Of a DNA stretch of 35,842 nucleotides, positions 17,536 through 26,417 are shown piece after piece. This stretch comes from CAZPZZ01 sp964591245 (lineage in GTDB: Bacteria; Acidobacteriota; Vicinamibacteria; Vicinamibacterales; UBA8438), in assembly GCA_964591245.1 (NCBI GenBank), contig CAZPZZ010000030.1, positions 1-35,842 on the forward strand, written 5' to 3'. Both the position numbers and the translations under genes were made by a program. Under the pieces are notes generated by a model, which saw nothing but the letters and a program-made list of their open reading frames with translations, searched no databases and was not told the DNA's origin. The stretch's first letter is position 1, and every line of letters starts with the position of its first letter.

Positions 17536-19230
17536 TTACCGGCGTACTCGCCCCATCCAGAGGTCGAGTTCCGCAAATCCCAGCATCCGGGAACATCCGA
17601 GATATACGGCCGCATAGGTCCCGACAACCGCTCCAGCCACCGGTAACGATGGAAAATGACGCAACCACCACCCGATGACCGCGGCCGGCGCAAGCGCCCC
17701 GACCGAGAGCCCGGTCATGAGCAACATCCGACGCCATGGAATACGGAACGTACTGAACTGACGCCGAAGCGCTGTTGCGAGCCGCCACAACTCGACCCAA
17801 GCGCCGACCGTCGCCCCCAGCGCCAGCCCGACAGCCCCACAATAGAGCGGCTCCCGATCGGGTACCGCGCCGACGAGTTCGGCGACCAGCCAACGATCCA
17901 ACGCAAACATAAGCGGTACGGCAATAGCCGCTGACACGACCACGCGCGCGACAGCCACCCTGGCCGGTGTCACGGTGTCGCGCAACGCCCAAAACCCATT
18001 CTGGAGTAGTCGTGAGAGTGTCGTGGCGACCAGACCCAGGCTGTATCCGGCGAGCACGCCGTACACGAGCCAGGTATCAAGCAACCCAAATGCGCCGCGA
18101 CGAAGTAACCCGTCCACAATCAGGAAGCCGAGCCCGAGATAGCCGACGGCCGCGGGCACAGTCAGAAACAGCGTCTGCCCCATCGAACGGTCAAGCCGCG
18201 GGATCAGCGAGCGGGAATCGACATGGGCCTCCCGCGATAATTCGGGCAACTCCGACGCCGCCACCGACTGCCCAAACAAACTCACCGGCAACAGATAGAG
18301 CATCAGCGCGGGACGCAGTGCGGCCAAGGCCCCGGCCGCCAAAAACGAGGCCAAGAGCAGGTCGAGATAGGCGGACAATTGATAGACGCCACGTCCGGCA
18401 ATGGCTGGGCCACACGCCGCCAATGCCTGGCGCACCCCCTCGACCTTCGTGGAACACGATACGCGGAACCCCTCCATGAGCCGCCATACCAGGGGAAGCT
18501 GAATCAGAAACTGCAAAACCCCGCCAACCAACGCACCCAAAAACGCCGCAAATAGCAACCGATTCAATGCCGCGATCGACCACACTCCGGCACCCACTGG
18601 GCCGTCTCCTGTCAGCAGGGCAACCCCGCTGAAGAGGCCACCAATGATGGAGAAGTTCCACAGCACGGGCGCGAAGTACGGCAAGAAAAAGCGCCGGTGG
18701 CTATTCAGCACGCCAAGCGCCCAGGCCGACAACACCAGGACCCCGGTCATTGGAAAAATGAGACGTGTTGCTTCCACCGCCAACTCAAACCGATCTACGG
18801 ACAGCGTCCCGGCCGAGACCCGTGCGGCGTCTCCCACAAAGCCGGGAGTAAAAAGAGCCACCACGGGACGTGCCAACAGCATCCCCACCACGACCAGTAC
18901 GGCCGTCACGGCTGAGAGCAAACCAAAAATCGCACCTGCGAAACGACCCGCATCACGCACTCGCCCCGCATTGAGCAAGCGTGTATAGGTTGGAATGAAG
19001 GCCGCAGAGATGGTGCCTTCGCCGAGTAAGTTCTGCAGAATATTGGGCGCACGAAACGCGGCTTCGTAGACGTCGGTATGCGCGCTCACGCCGAAAAAAT
19101 AGGAAACGGTGGCCTGCCGTGCCAACCCCAGGACACGACTGCTCAAGATTCCCGCCGCGACAGTCGACGCTCGACTCGAGCGTCCGACCGACCTGACAGT
19201 CTCTTCTCGTTGCAGTTCGCGTTCGTCCAA
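17536..19230 (-). CDS. murJ: Lipid II flippase MurJ (MviN family)
   Basis: This 564-residue polytopic inner-membrane protein flips lipid II across the membrane during peptidoglycan synthesis. The N-terminus shows the MurJ hallmarks ILSSRVLGLARQ, APNILQNLLGEGTISAAFIP and later a conserved SVFGQSVAASELPELSR-like stretch (here SLFGQSVAAS). About 14 hydrophobic helices fill the rest, and the length is normal. The start is TTG at 19230 with GGGGGAGG 3 nt upstream; no ATG or GTG gives a more complete N-terminus. It sits 34 nt after the FG-GAP gene, at the end of a run of coupled genes for exported proteins, so it may be co-transcribed with them. murJ is usually an essential or near-essential housekeeping gene. 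Confidence 0.94.
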   Translation of the reverse strand: MDERELQREETVRSVGRSSRASTVAAGILSSRVLGLARQATVSYFFGVSAHTDVYEAAFRAPNILQNLLGEGTISAAFIPTYTRLLNAGRVRDAGRFAGAIFGLLSAVTAVLVVVGMLLARPVVALFTPGFVGDAARVSAGTLSVDRFELAVEATRLIFPMTGVLVLSAWALGVLNSHRRFFLPYFAPVLWNFSIIGGLFSGVALLTGDGPVGAGVWSIAALNRLLFAAFLGALVGGVLQFLIQLPLVWRLMEGFRVSCSTKVEGVRQALAACGPAIAGRGVYQLSAYLDLLLASFLAAGALAALRPALMLYLLPVSLFGQSVAASELPELSREAHVDSRSLIPRLDRSMGQTLFLTVPAAVGYLGLGFLIVDGLLRRGAFGLLDTWLVYGVLAGYSLGLVATTLSRLLQNGFWALRDTVTPARVAVARVVVSAAIAVPLMFALDRWLVAELVGAVPDREPLYCGAVGLALGATVGAWVELWRLATALRRQFSTFRIPWRRMLLMTGLSVGALAPAAVIGWWLRHFPSLPVAGAVVGTYAAVYLGCSRMLGFAELDLWMGRVRR

Positions 19231-19264
19231 CGGCCTCCCCCGAGTTCAGGTAGGAACTACGGAG

Positions 19265-20446
19265 CTAGGGTGTCACGTTTTCGTACCACTTCAGATTTGC
19301 AGTACCACCGCCGATACAAACAAGATCGATACGATCGTCAGCATTCATATCGGCAACTGCACAGCCCGAGGGCGACATATCACCATCATCGAGTACCTGA
19401 CGCGACCACCTGACGCCATCCGAACCGCCGAGCGAGTACAGATACAACCGACGGGTATCCCCCCGGTCACCGGTCACAATCTCATCCATACCATCGGCGT
19501 CGAAATCAGCGGTGACGATGGTATGCCCGCTCCCGATCGAATCAATCACCTGGCGTTGCCATACGTCATTTTCCTCTCGGTACACGACGACCTGATCGCC
19601 ATGCCATGGCTCGATGGTCGTAATGAACGCGCGATCCCCAACCCGGCCCACCTCAACCTCGCTGGATCCACTGCGTGGCCAACTCGCCGGATCACCGCTG
19701 GCAAGGCGACGACGATTCCATTCACCGTCAGTGAAGCGGTGGACGTGCACGCCAATGAAACTTGCGCTAAACACGGCATCCCGACTGGGATCACCCCAGG
19801 GCTTCACCAACAAACCATGCACCACACCCTGATCGGAACGGCTCACGACCCTTCGTTCCCAGTCTCCAGGTCGATACCAGAACAGCGGTGTGGCATCACG
19901 AAACTCTGGCGAGGCGGCGGCCGCGCCGACGAGAGGAGCGTTCACCAAGACCTTCTGCCCCGAACCATCGATATCCGCCCAGCGTAGACGATGCGCCGTG
20001 GGCGTGCGATCGATCTCGCGTCTGTTCCACGGCATGGTCGGATCGCCATCGTGAGTCAACAACGACAAGATCCCCAGGCTCCCCTCGTGCGACGTGCCAA
20101 ACTCGTGGGCAAGCACCAGTTCTGGAATGCCATCGCCATCCAGATCTTCCGCGGCCAGATTGATGGCGCGATTGAGCCCCGTCGTCAGGACATGTCTCTG
20201 CCAGTCAGGACTTTCGTACCAAGCGAGTTCTTCGAGCCTGGTGGAAACCGCGATCACGTCCAGACGCTGGTCGCGATTCAGATCAACCACAACTGGCTGA
20301 TAACCGCCCGTGAGTTCCGCGGCTATCACGTGGGCCTCGAATCGCGGCCCAGCCTCCAACACCTCCGGCGTTTGTCCAAAGGCAGGCACCGCCAGCCCCC
20401 ACACGAGCCCCCCTCCCAAGACGACGCGACCTATTACCTGGGTCAT
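19265..20446 (-). CDS. Secreted FG-GAP/VCBS-repeat beta-propeller protein
   Basis: This 393-residue exported protein has a signal peptide ending near AFGQ and several FG-GAP-type repeats, seen as DLNRDQRLDVIAV, DLDGDGIPELVLA, DIDGSGQKVLV, DFDADGMDEIVTG and DMNADDRIDLVCI. The DxDxDG-like loops are typical calcium-binding sites between propeller blades. No catalytic domain is visible; a binding role outside the cell is likely. The ATG at 20446 overlaps the M20 stop (ATGA) and has AAGGAG 7 nt upstream, which favours it over the ATG at 20470. Translational coupling to the M20 peptidase and sulfatase suggests a shared role, perhaps in handling an extracellular polymer, but that is inference from position. 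Confidence 0.88.
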   Translation of the reverse strand: MTQVIGRVVLGGGLVWGLAVPAFGQTPEVLEAGPRFEAHVIAAELTGGYQPVVVDLNRDQRLDVIAVSTRLEELAWYESPDWQRHVLTTGLNRAINLAAEDLDGDGIPELVLAHEFGTSHEGSLGILSLLTHDGDPTMPWNRREIDRTPTAHRLRWADIDGSGQKVLVNAPLVGAAAASPEFRDATPLFWYRPGDWERRVVSRSDQGVVHGLLVKPWGDPSRDAVFSASFIGVHVHRFTDGEWNRRRLASGDPASWPRSGSSEVEVGRVGDRAFITTIEPWHGDQVVVYREENDVWQRQVIDSIGSGHTIVTADFDADGMDEIVTGDRGDTRRLYLYSLGGSDGVRWSRQVLDDGDMSPSGCAVADMNADDRIDLVCIGGGTANLKWYENVTP

Positions 20447-21897
20447 GGCTCTTCTCCTTGCTGTGTCCATCGCGCCACCACATCGGACATCACCTGGACA
20501 CCACGGCGCACATTTTCTACAGAAATTCGTTCGTCGTTACCATGAATGCCGGCAAAATCTTCGGACGGGATGACAAACGGCGTATATCCATACGCCGTGA
20601 TACCAAGGTCCCGGAGAAAGTGGCTATCGGTGAATCCCGTCAATACGGCCGGCACAACAGTGGCTCCAGAAAAATGTTCGCGAGAAACATTCTCGATAAC
20701 GCGAAACAGTCCGGTCTCAGCCGACGACTGGGCCGGCGTGAACCGCATCAACGTCTCGACCCCGGCACCTTCTCCGAGCACCCCCCGCAGCTCATCGAGG
20801 AACACCTCAGCATCCTGGTCCGGAAGCAGGCGGCAGTCCAACTCGGCGGACGCCTCCGTGGGCACGACATTGATCTTGTCACTGCCAAACAGACGCGTGA
20901 TCGCACACGTATTACGAGTGAGGGCAAAATGGGAGGCATTGAACCGCAAGAGGTCCTGCCCGACAGCAGGCTCGCGAATCACCGCGCCCAAATCCGCGTA
21001 GCGACGCCGCCAGGGCCCAGGCATCGACGACGCCAACGCCCGGAAGTACCGATCGACGACGGGAATGACGCGGGGCTCAAACTCATGTAGCCGCAACCGC
21101 TCGAGCGCTGCCACCAATCGGGTCACCGCCGTCGACTCCTGTGGTCGAGACCCGTGCCCCGGCTGACCGGCCACCGTCACTCGAATCCAGAACGGTACTT
21201 TTTGGGTCACCTCCACGGACACCTGGACCTCTCCGTCCGCAACGGCGCCACCGCCTCCCTCATTGAGCACATAGCCAACGCCGTCGAACAGCTCCGGATA
21301 CTCCTCCACCAGCCATCCAACCCCCATGTAGCCGCCCGCTTCCTCATCGGCAGTGGCCATGTAGATCACGTCGCGGTCCAACGCTATCCCCGACCGATAC
21401 AGTTCGAGAAACGCCGCAAGCTGGACGATGCCCAACGCTTTCGTATCAAGCGCACCGCGGCCGTAGATATACTGTGCTCGCCGTTCCCCGGACAGGGGAT
21501 CAGTGGACCAGTATCGAGCATCCGCCGGCACCACATCGATGTGATGCAATAGGATCAGTGCAGGCTCATCGCCTCCTTCCAAGCGCGCCCACACATTACC
21601 CCGCCCCGGCGCCGACTCGGCAGTGACAACAGGAATCCCCTCCGCTTCGAGAATGCCCGCCAAAAAGGCCGCACCCGCAACCTCATTGCCAGGTGGATTG
21701 ATGGTATCTATACGAATATAGTCCTGCAGCCACCCGATCGCCTGTTCTGGCAGTCCGGTGGTGAGAGCCTGCCCGGTGGCCCGGTTGGCCATACCGGCGC
21801 TGATGATCAACACCGTGCACACGCACCTCACACACCACCGCCACGTGCTCTCGGTCACAGACACTGCCACTCCTCTGCATACATTCCAGTCCAACAT
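20443..21897 (-). CDS. Exported M20-family metallopeptidase
   Basis: This is a 484-residue zinc peptidase of the M20 (carboxypeptidase/ArgE/DapE) family. Metal-binding residues are in place: H119 and D121 in LLHHIDVV, D151 in GRGALDTK, E185-E186 in TADEEAGG, and a late His in FTDSHFLRDLG. A dimerisation (lid) domain begins near VEVTQKVPFWIRVTVAGQPGHGS. A hydrophobic stretch (CVRCVCTVLIISAG) near residue 22 suggests a signal peptide, so the enzyme is probably exported. The ATG at 21897 shares one base with the sulfatase stop (TGATG); a GTG at 21900 is also in frame. There is little Shine-Dalgarno signal, so translation may depend on coupling. Cleavage of small peptides or N-acyl amino acids is the family norm; the substrate here is not evident. 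Confidence 0.92.
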   Translation of the reverse strand: MLDWNVCRGVAVSVTESTWRWCVRCVCTVLIISAGMANRATGQALTTGLPEQAIGWLQDYIRIDTINPPGNEVAGAAFLAGILEAEGIPVVTAESAPGRGNVWARLEGGDEPALILLHHIDVVPADARYWSTDPLSGERRAQYIYGRGALDTKALGIVQLAAFLELYRSGIALDRDVIYMATADEEAGGYMGVGWLVEEYPELFDGVGYVLNEGGGGAVADGEVQVSVEVTQKVPFWIRVTVAGQPGHGSRPQESTAVTRLVAALERLRLHEFEPRVIPVVDRYFRALASSMPGPWRRRYADLGAVIREPAVGQDLLRFNASHFALTRNTCAITRLFGSDKINVVPTEASAELDCRLLPDQDAEVFLDELRGVLGEGAGVETLMRFTPAQSSAETGLFRVIENVSREHFSGATVVPAVLTGFTDSHFLRDLGITAYGYTPFVIPSEDFAGIHGNDERISVENVRRGVQVMSDVVARWTQQGEEP

Positions 21898-23438
21898 CAC
21901 AAGGACCGACTCCAGCCTTGCCGCGTGTAGCGTTCCAACAATGTGTCCAACCGTCTCACGACATCCGGAAATTGATCGTAGACGTTCTGAGTCTCACCAA
22001 TATCCGCTTCGAGATCATAGAGCTGAATAGGCGGTAGCCGCTGCCGACGGACCTCCGCATCACTCAAGTTTCCATAGCCGCCAGAACTGGGCGTATTCTC
22101 CAACTTCCAGCGCCCCTGGCGAATCGAAAACGACCCATCTCCAGCCTGATGAACAGTCGCTTCGCGAATTGGCTCGTCCAGTGGTTCGCCAAGCAACGCC
22201 GGCAAGATGTCGTAACTATCCTCGCCAGCATCCTGGGGTAACTCGACGCCAACAATACTGGCGCACGTGGCAAGTAAGTCGGTCAAGCACACAATTTCGT
22301 TGGAACTCGAGCCAGCCGAAATGCGCCGCGGCCAACGCGCCAGCCAGGGAATCCGATGCCCACCCTCGAAAATGTCCGATTTGTAGCCCCGATAGATATA
22401 GCTGGGGTAATGGCCTTGCGCATTCAGGTCATCAACACCGATATAGGGCGCACATCCATTGTCCGCGGCAAAAACGACCAGGGTGTTCTCGGACGCACCG
22501 ATCCGCTCGAGTGCCGCCAGGACCTGCCCGACCGACTCATCGACCTGGACGCAGAAATCGCCATAGGGGCCCAGTTCGCTGCGCCCCTGGTATTCCAGCG
22601 ACGGCACGATGGGAATGTGTGGTGCGGTCAGCGACATACACGCGAAAAACGGTGTATCCGACGACTGACGTTCAATAAACTCTACCGTCCTGGTCGTAAT
22701 GACAGGCAACACGTCCTCGGCCACGAAGTCAGCGTGCGACGGTCCCGTATTATCGGCATAACGCGCAGGTCGATAGTCGCGCGTCACGAAGAGCAGATCC
22801 TGTTCGGTGGTGCACTCCCCCACAAAACGGTCACCCTCTATATAGATGTAGGGATGCATGTCGAGCGACGCCGAAATCCCATAGAACTCATCGAACCCAA
22901 CCGACAGCGGCCCTCGCTCAATCTTTCCAGACCAATCCACATCGGCAGTGTAGTCACGTCGATCCGACTCGACATGCGGCAACCGCGCCCCCTGGCCATC
23001 CCTGGTTGGCATGTCCATACCGAGGTGCCACTTGCCGATACAGGCCGTCCGGTAGCCCTCGCCTTTCAGTAATGAGGCCACCGTCATTCTCTTGGGCTCA
23101 ATGAGGTGTCGACTGTAGCCCCACAGGACACCTGACGTGATGCGGGTCCTGAAACAATATCGCCCCGTCAAGATGCCATACCGAGTGGGTGTACACAGCG
23201 CCGACGGCGAGTGGCCGTCCCGGAAGAACATTCCCTCGCGACCGATCCGATCGATATGGGGAGTGAAAATCTGCGAGTTGCTGTTCAGGTACGACAGATC
23301 GCCGTATCCCATATCATCGGCCAAGATAAACACAATGTTGGGTCGGTCCTGCGGCAACGCGCGCAGCGTGTCTTGGCCCGACAACGCCGACGTCGCAGTA
23401 GCCACTCCGACCGTCTTCAAGAAATCCCGTCGTCTCAT
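21897..23438 (-). CDS. Tat-type arylsulfatase-family sulfatase
   Basis: This 513-residue alkaline-phosphatase-superfamily sulfatase is predicted to remove sulfate esters outside the cytoplasm. The N-terminus RRRDFLK fits a twin-arginine signal. Metal residues D41-D42 lie in LADDMGYGD, and the CxPxR signature is C82-T-P-T-R86, where the Cys would be converted to formylglycine by a maturase not seen in this window. GKWHLGMD and the late ADNGC motif complete the active site. The C-terminal QLYDLEADIGE is typical of arylsulfatases. The ATG at 23438 has AGGTG about 7 nt upstream; a GTG at 23447 is in frame. It heads the coupled sulfatase-M20-FG-GAP run; any promoter is lost in the assembly gap starting 17 nt upstream. 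The substrate is unknown; algal or animal sulfated glycans are common targets in marine relatives. Confidence 0.94.
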   Translation of the reverse strand: MRRRDFLKTVGVATATSALSGQDTLRALPQDRPNIVFILADDMGYGDLSYLNSNSQIFTPHIDRIGREGMFFRDGHSPSALCTPTRYGILTGRYCFRTRITSGVLWGYSRHLIEPKRMTVASLLKGEGYRTACIGKWHLGMDMPTRDGQGARLPHVESDRRDYTADVDWSGKIERGPLSVGFDEFYGISASLDMHPYIYIEGDRFVGECTTEQDLLFVTRDYRPARYADNTGPSHADFVAEDVLPVITTRTVEFIERQSSDTPFFACMSLTAPHIPIVPSLEYQGRSELGPYGDFCVQVDESVGQVLAALERIGASENTLVVFAADNGCAPYIGVDDLNAQGHYPSYIYRGYKSDIFEGGHRIPWLARWPRRISAGSSSNEIVCLTDLLATCASIVGVELPQDAGEDSYDILPALLGEPLDEPIREATVHQAGDGSFSIRQGRWKLENTPSSGGYGNLSDAEVRRQRLPPIQLYDLEADIGETQNVYDQFPDVVRRLDTLLERYTRQGWSRSL

Positions 23439-23455
23439 CGGCAACACCTACTCAA

Positions 23456-23555
23456 NNNNNNNNNNNNNNNNNNNNNNNNNNNNNNNNNNNNNNNNNNNNN
23501 NNNNNNNNNNNNNNNNNNNNNNNNNNNNNNNNNNNNNNNNNNNNNNNNNNNNNNN
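23456..23555. other. Assembly gap (100 N) with short unassigned flank
   Basis: Exactly 100 N bases are present, the usual placeholder for a scaffold gap of unknown size. The sulfatase promoter and possibly whole genes are hidden here. On the right, 23556-23609 is open in one plus frame to a TAA and could be the last codons (ending SSSGTIMK) of a plus-strand gene lost in the gap; a second frame stays open to 23642, so neither can be called. Confidence 0.95.
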
Positions 23556-23614
23556 CACGTACTACGCCCCAGAGGTCCGGAATTCGTCAAGCGGCACGAT
23601 CATGAAGTAATTCC

Positions 23615-23643
23615 TTATCGTAACGGGCCTCTCGCTTTATAAT
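23615..23643 (+). promoter_or_regulatory. Candidate sigma70 promoter of the 23704 gene
   Basis: A perfect -10 hexamer TATAAT lies at 23638-23643. A weak -35, TTATCG, sits 17 nt upstream at 23615-23620. About 60 nt downstream AAGGAGG precedes the ATG at 23704 by 8 nt, so the element is well placed for that gene. Confidence 0.45.
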
Positions 23644-23703
23644 CTGCGGTGGTGAAGTATCCAGACCGATTCGCTCTACGCCGTTTTTAAGGAGGTTTTT
23701 TCT

Positions 23704-24699
23704 ATGAGCTCCCGATTTCTCGTCGTCACCGCGCTGACGCTCGCCATTCCAGTGCTCACGGCGACTTTAACCATGGGCCAAGCGCCTAAAACTCCGTGGG
23801 GTGATCCCGACCTGCAAGGCATCTGGCACTCGTCAGGAGCCACACCCATGGAGCGACCCGACGAATTTCAGGGACGCGAGACTCTGACCGCCGAAGAAGT
23901 CTCCGAGATCCGCGCAACCACGGAAGCACGAAATGAAGAGCTTCTGCTCGCGGATGCCCAAAGAACCCAAGCAGGCGGCAATATCGGCGCCTACAACAAC
24001 TTCTGGATGGAACGCGGTGCCCGGTCAAACCGGACGTCGATGCTTGTCGATCCCCCCGACGGTCGATTTCCAGCCCTGACGGCAGTTGGCGAGCATGCCA
24101 GCATGACCCGGCTGAAAACTCCAGGAGGAGTAGACCTGGACGACACATACGAAGACCGCCACATCTGGGAACGGTGTGTCACCCGCGGCGGCATGCCCAA
24201 CGCCATGTTCCCCCGCTCCTATAACAACAACATGCAAGTCTTCCAGGCTCCAGGAGTCGTGGTGATGCTTCTCGAACAGGTGCACGAGCTGCGTGTCGTC
24301 CCCCTGGACGATCGCCCACAAGTCTCCGAGAACATCACACAGTGGAACGGACTCTCCCGCGGCCATTGGGAAGGCGACACGCTCGTCGTTGAGACTGCCA
24401 ATCTTGACGCACGGGCAAGCGCGCTCCAGCCCTGGTCCAACTTCAGTTCGCACGTGGGCTCCGGTGGAGGCATTACCCTGGTGGAACGGTTCACGCGAAC
24501 CGCTGGCGACACACTCGAATATGAGATCGAAGTGAGCGATCCCGTGATGTATACCGACTCGTGGACAGTTGCCTATCCGTTCAATTCCCTCGATGGCATC
24601 ATGTACGAATATGCCTGTCATGAAGGCAACGAAGGCATGATCGGCATTCTGGCTGGCGGCCGAGCAGAAGACGCTGCTGACGCGTTGGTGAATAAATAG
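23704..24699 (+). CDS. Secreted protein of unknown function, Acidobacteria-type family
   Basis: This 331-residue exported protein has a signal peptide at about 1-26 (ending MGQ). The mature start PWGDPDLQGIW, the mid-region with RCVTRGGMPNAMFP, YNNNMQVFQAPG and LLEQVHELRVV, and the block SRGHWEGDTLVVET match a widespread but uncharacterised family that I know mainly from Acidobacteria and soil/marine metagenomes, often in many copies per genome. No catalytic motif is recognisable. The C-terminal YEYACHEGNEGM is also typical of that family. A very good AAGGAGG site precedes the ATG by 8 nt. It lies 140 nt upstream of the ankyrin gene; the spacer is GC-rich without a clear terminator, so co-transcription is possible. 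The function is unknown. Confidence 0.88.
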   Translation: MSSRFLVVTALTLAIPVLTATLTMGQAPKTPWGDPDLQGIWHSSGATPMERPDEFQGRETLTAEEVSEIRATTEARNEELLLADAQRTQAGGNIGAYNNFWMERGARSNRTSMLVDPPDGRFPALTAVGEHASMTRLKTPGGVDLDDTYEDRHIWERCVTRGGMPNAMFPRSYNNNMQVFQAPGVVVMLLEQVHELRVVPLDDRPQVSENITQWNGLSRGHWEGDTLVVETANLDARASALQPWSNFSSHVGSGGGITLVERFTRTAGDTLEYEIEVSDPVMYTDSWTVAYPFNSLDGIMYEYACHEGNEGMIGILAGGRAEDAADALVNK

Positions 24700-24839
24700 C
24701 CGGAACATGGGTCGACGGGCTCGGCGCACGTCACCGCGCCCGGGCCCGTCCCCACCTTCAGAAAACGACCGCGGTCCGGGACGCTGCCCCCACCGCGGAA
24801 GACGCAACACATTTTTCGTCCAGTCAGGGAACCTGAGTG

Positions 24840-26417
24840 ATGAGACCCATTCCTCGAATCCCGGTTCACACGCGTGGCGCTGTGCTGGTTCTGCTCGCCC
24901 TGTGCCTCACGACTCACGCAAATGCGGAGGACACGCCGCTTGTCGACGCTGCAAAAAGAGGAGACACCGTAACCGTGCAGGCCTTGCTAGCCACCACGGC
25001 CAACATCAATGCGCAACACGGGGACGGCAGCACCGCTCTGCACTGGGCGGCCTACCTCAACGATATGGAGATGGCCGCGCAACTGATTCGCGCGGGTGCG
25101 GCCACCGATGTACCGAACCACTATGGCGTCACTCCGCTGGGGCTGGCCGCAAAGAACGGAAATGCGGACATCATCCAGCTCCTCCTGGCGACCGGAGTCG
25201 AACCGAACGACCCGACACAATCAGTCAACGCCGGTGAATCCCCCTTGATGCTGGCCGCGCGTACGGGAGACGTCGACGCAGTGGCCGCACTGCTCGAGGC
25301 CGGGGCAAACCCTAACGTCCAGGAAACCTGGAACGAACAATCGGCGTTAATGTGGGCAGCCGCGGAAGGGCATGCGCCGGTGATGGCAAGGCTCGTGGCG
25401 GCCGGCGCCGACATCAGCGCTCGATCCCGGAGCGGTGCAACCCCGCTCCTCTTCGCCGTCCGGAACGGCTCTATTCCCGCAGTGCACCTTCTCTTGCATG
25501 CCGGCGCGGACGTCAACACCCAACGCCCCGACGGGGCGACGCCGCTACTCGTGGCCGTCATCAACGGCTATGAAGACCTCGTCGATATGCTCCTGGAGCA
25601 AGGCGCCGACCCCAACGTCGAAGGTGGCTCCACGCGGCTGACTGTACAGGGCATGCGCGCCGAACCCAGGCCGCTGGAGATCAGAAAGATCGGCTACACG
25701 GAGCGGGAATCAGAAGGCGTCGCACGAGGAAACATCTTCGGGAAACCACTGCAGGCCGCAGTACACGTCGCCAATTGGCACATCAGCGATCAGTTCATCT
25801 CGGTGAATATGGATCGGCTACGAATCATCCGATCACTGCTCGCCTATGGCGCGGACGTCAACGGACGAAACACCATGGAGGAACCGCGGTGGTCCGGGGC
25901 TCGCTACCGACGGCACATGACCGGTGCCACTGCCTTTCTCTTCGCGGCGAAGGTGGCCGACGTCGAGGTCATGCGACTGCTCCTCGAGCACGGCGCCGAC
26001 CCGACACTTAATTCCGAGGACAACCTTACCCCGCTGATGGCGGCGGCCGGCATCGCATGGGCCTCGAATCAAGAGCGGGCTAGCGAAGCGCAGGTTCTCG
26101 AGGCCGTGCAGTTGCTGGTCGACGAACTCGGCGCCGACGTCAACTTCTTCAGTGACCTCGGAGAAACGGCCATGCACGCTGCGGCCTACCGGGGCGCCAA
26201 TAGCGTGGTCCAATATCTATTCGACCAGGGAGCCGAACTGGACGCCGTCGCCGTCGACGGACGGACGCCTCTACGAGTCGCCGACGGCGTGGAGTATGGC
26301 AACTCGTTCGCCGCCCACCCGCATACGGCCACTCTCCTCCGAACCTTGGGGGCACAGGAGATCGAATGCCCGGCACCGTGTGCCGCGGCCATCCCGCCGG
26401 AGGCACTACTTAAATGA
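24840..26417 (+). CDS. Secreted ankyrin-repeat protein
   Basis: This 525-residue exported protein consists almost entirely of ankyrin repeats. A signal peptide (ending HANAE, about residue 30) is followed by roughly seven repeats to about residue 265 (for example STALHWAAYLND, SPLMLAARTGD, ATPLLFAVRNGS). A non-repeat linker follows (about 265-350), then three more repeats (for example TAFLFAAKVADVE, ETAMHAAAYRGA, RTPLRVADG). These helices form an elongated protein-binding scaffold, here probably periplasmic or extracellular. Its TGA overlaps the ATG of the DUF1592 gene (ATGA). A GTG at 24837 precedes the ATG in frame; the Shine-Dalgarno AGGGA is about 10 nt upstream. In Acidobacteria I recall such ankyrin genes beside DUF1592/DUF1552 genes, so a shared complex is plausible but unproven. 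Confidence 0.92.
   Translation: MRPIPRIPVHTRGAVLVLLALCLTTHANAEDTPLVDAAKRGDTVTVQALLATTANINAQHGDGSTALHWAAYLNDMEMAAQLIRAGAATDVPNHYGVTPLGLAAKNGNADIIQLLLATGVEPNDPTQSVNAGESPLMLAARTGDVDAVAALLEAGANPNVQETWNEQSALMWAAAEGHAPVMARLVAAGADISARSRSGATPLLFAVRNGSIPAVHLLLHAGADVNTQRPDGATPLLVAVINGYEDLVDMLLEQGADPNVEGGSTRLTVQGMRAEPRPLEIRKIGYTERESEGVARGNIFGKPLQAAVHVANWHISDQFISVNMDRLRIIRSLLAYGADVNGRNTMEEPRWSGARYRRHMTGATAFLFAAKVADVEVMRLLLEHGADPTLNSEDNLTPLMAAAGIAWASNQERASEAQVLEAVQLLVDELGADVNFFSDLGETAMHAAAYRGANSVVQYLFDQGAELDAVAVDGRTPLRVADGVEYGNSFAAHPHTATLLRTLGAQEIECPAPCAAAIPPEALLK

Noticed and set aside
23137..23610. Plus-strand frame crossing the assembly gap
   Set aside because: It exists only because N bases are read as open codons; the left part is antisense to the sulfatase.
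24707..25237. Plus-strand frame of 176 codons starting between the secreted protein and the ankyrin gene
   Set aside because: Mostly overlaps the ankyrin gene in another frame and has Arg/Gly/His-rich composition typical of a shadow frame.
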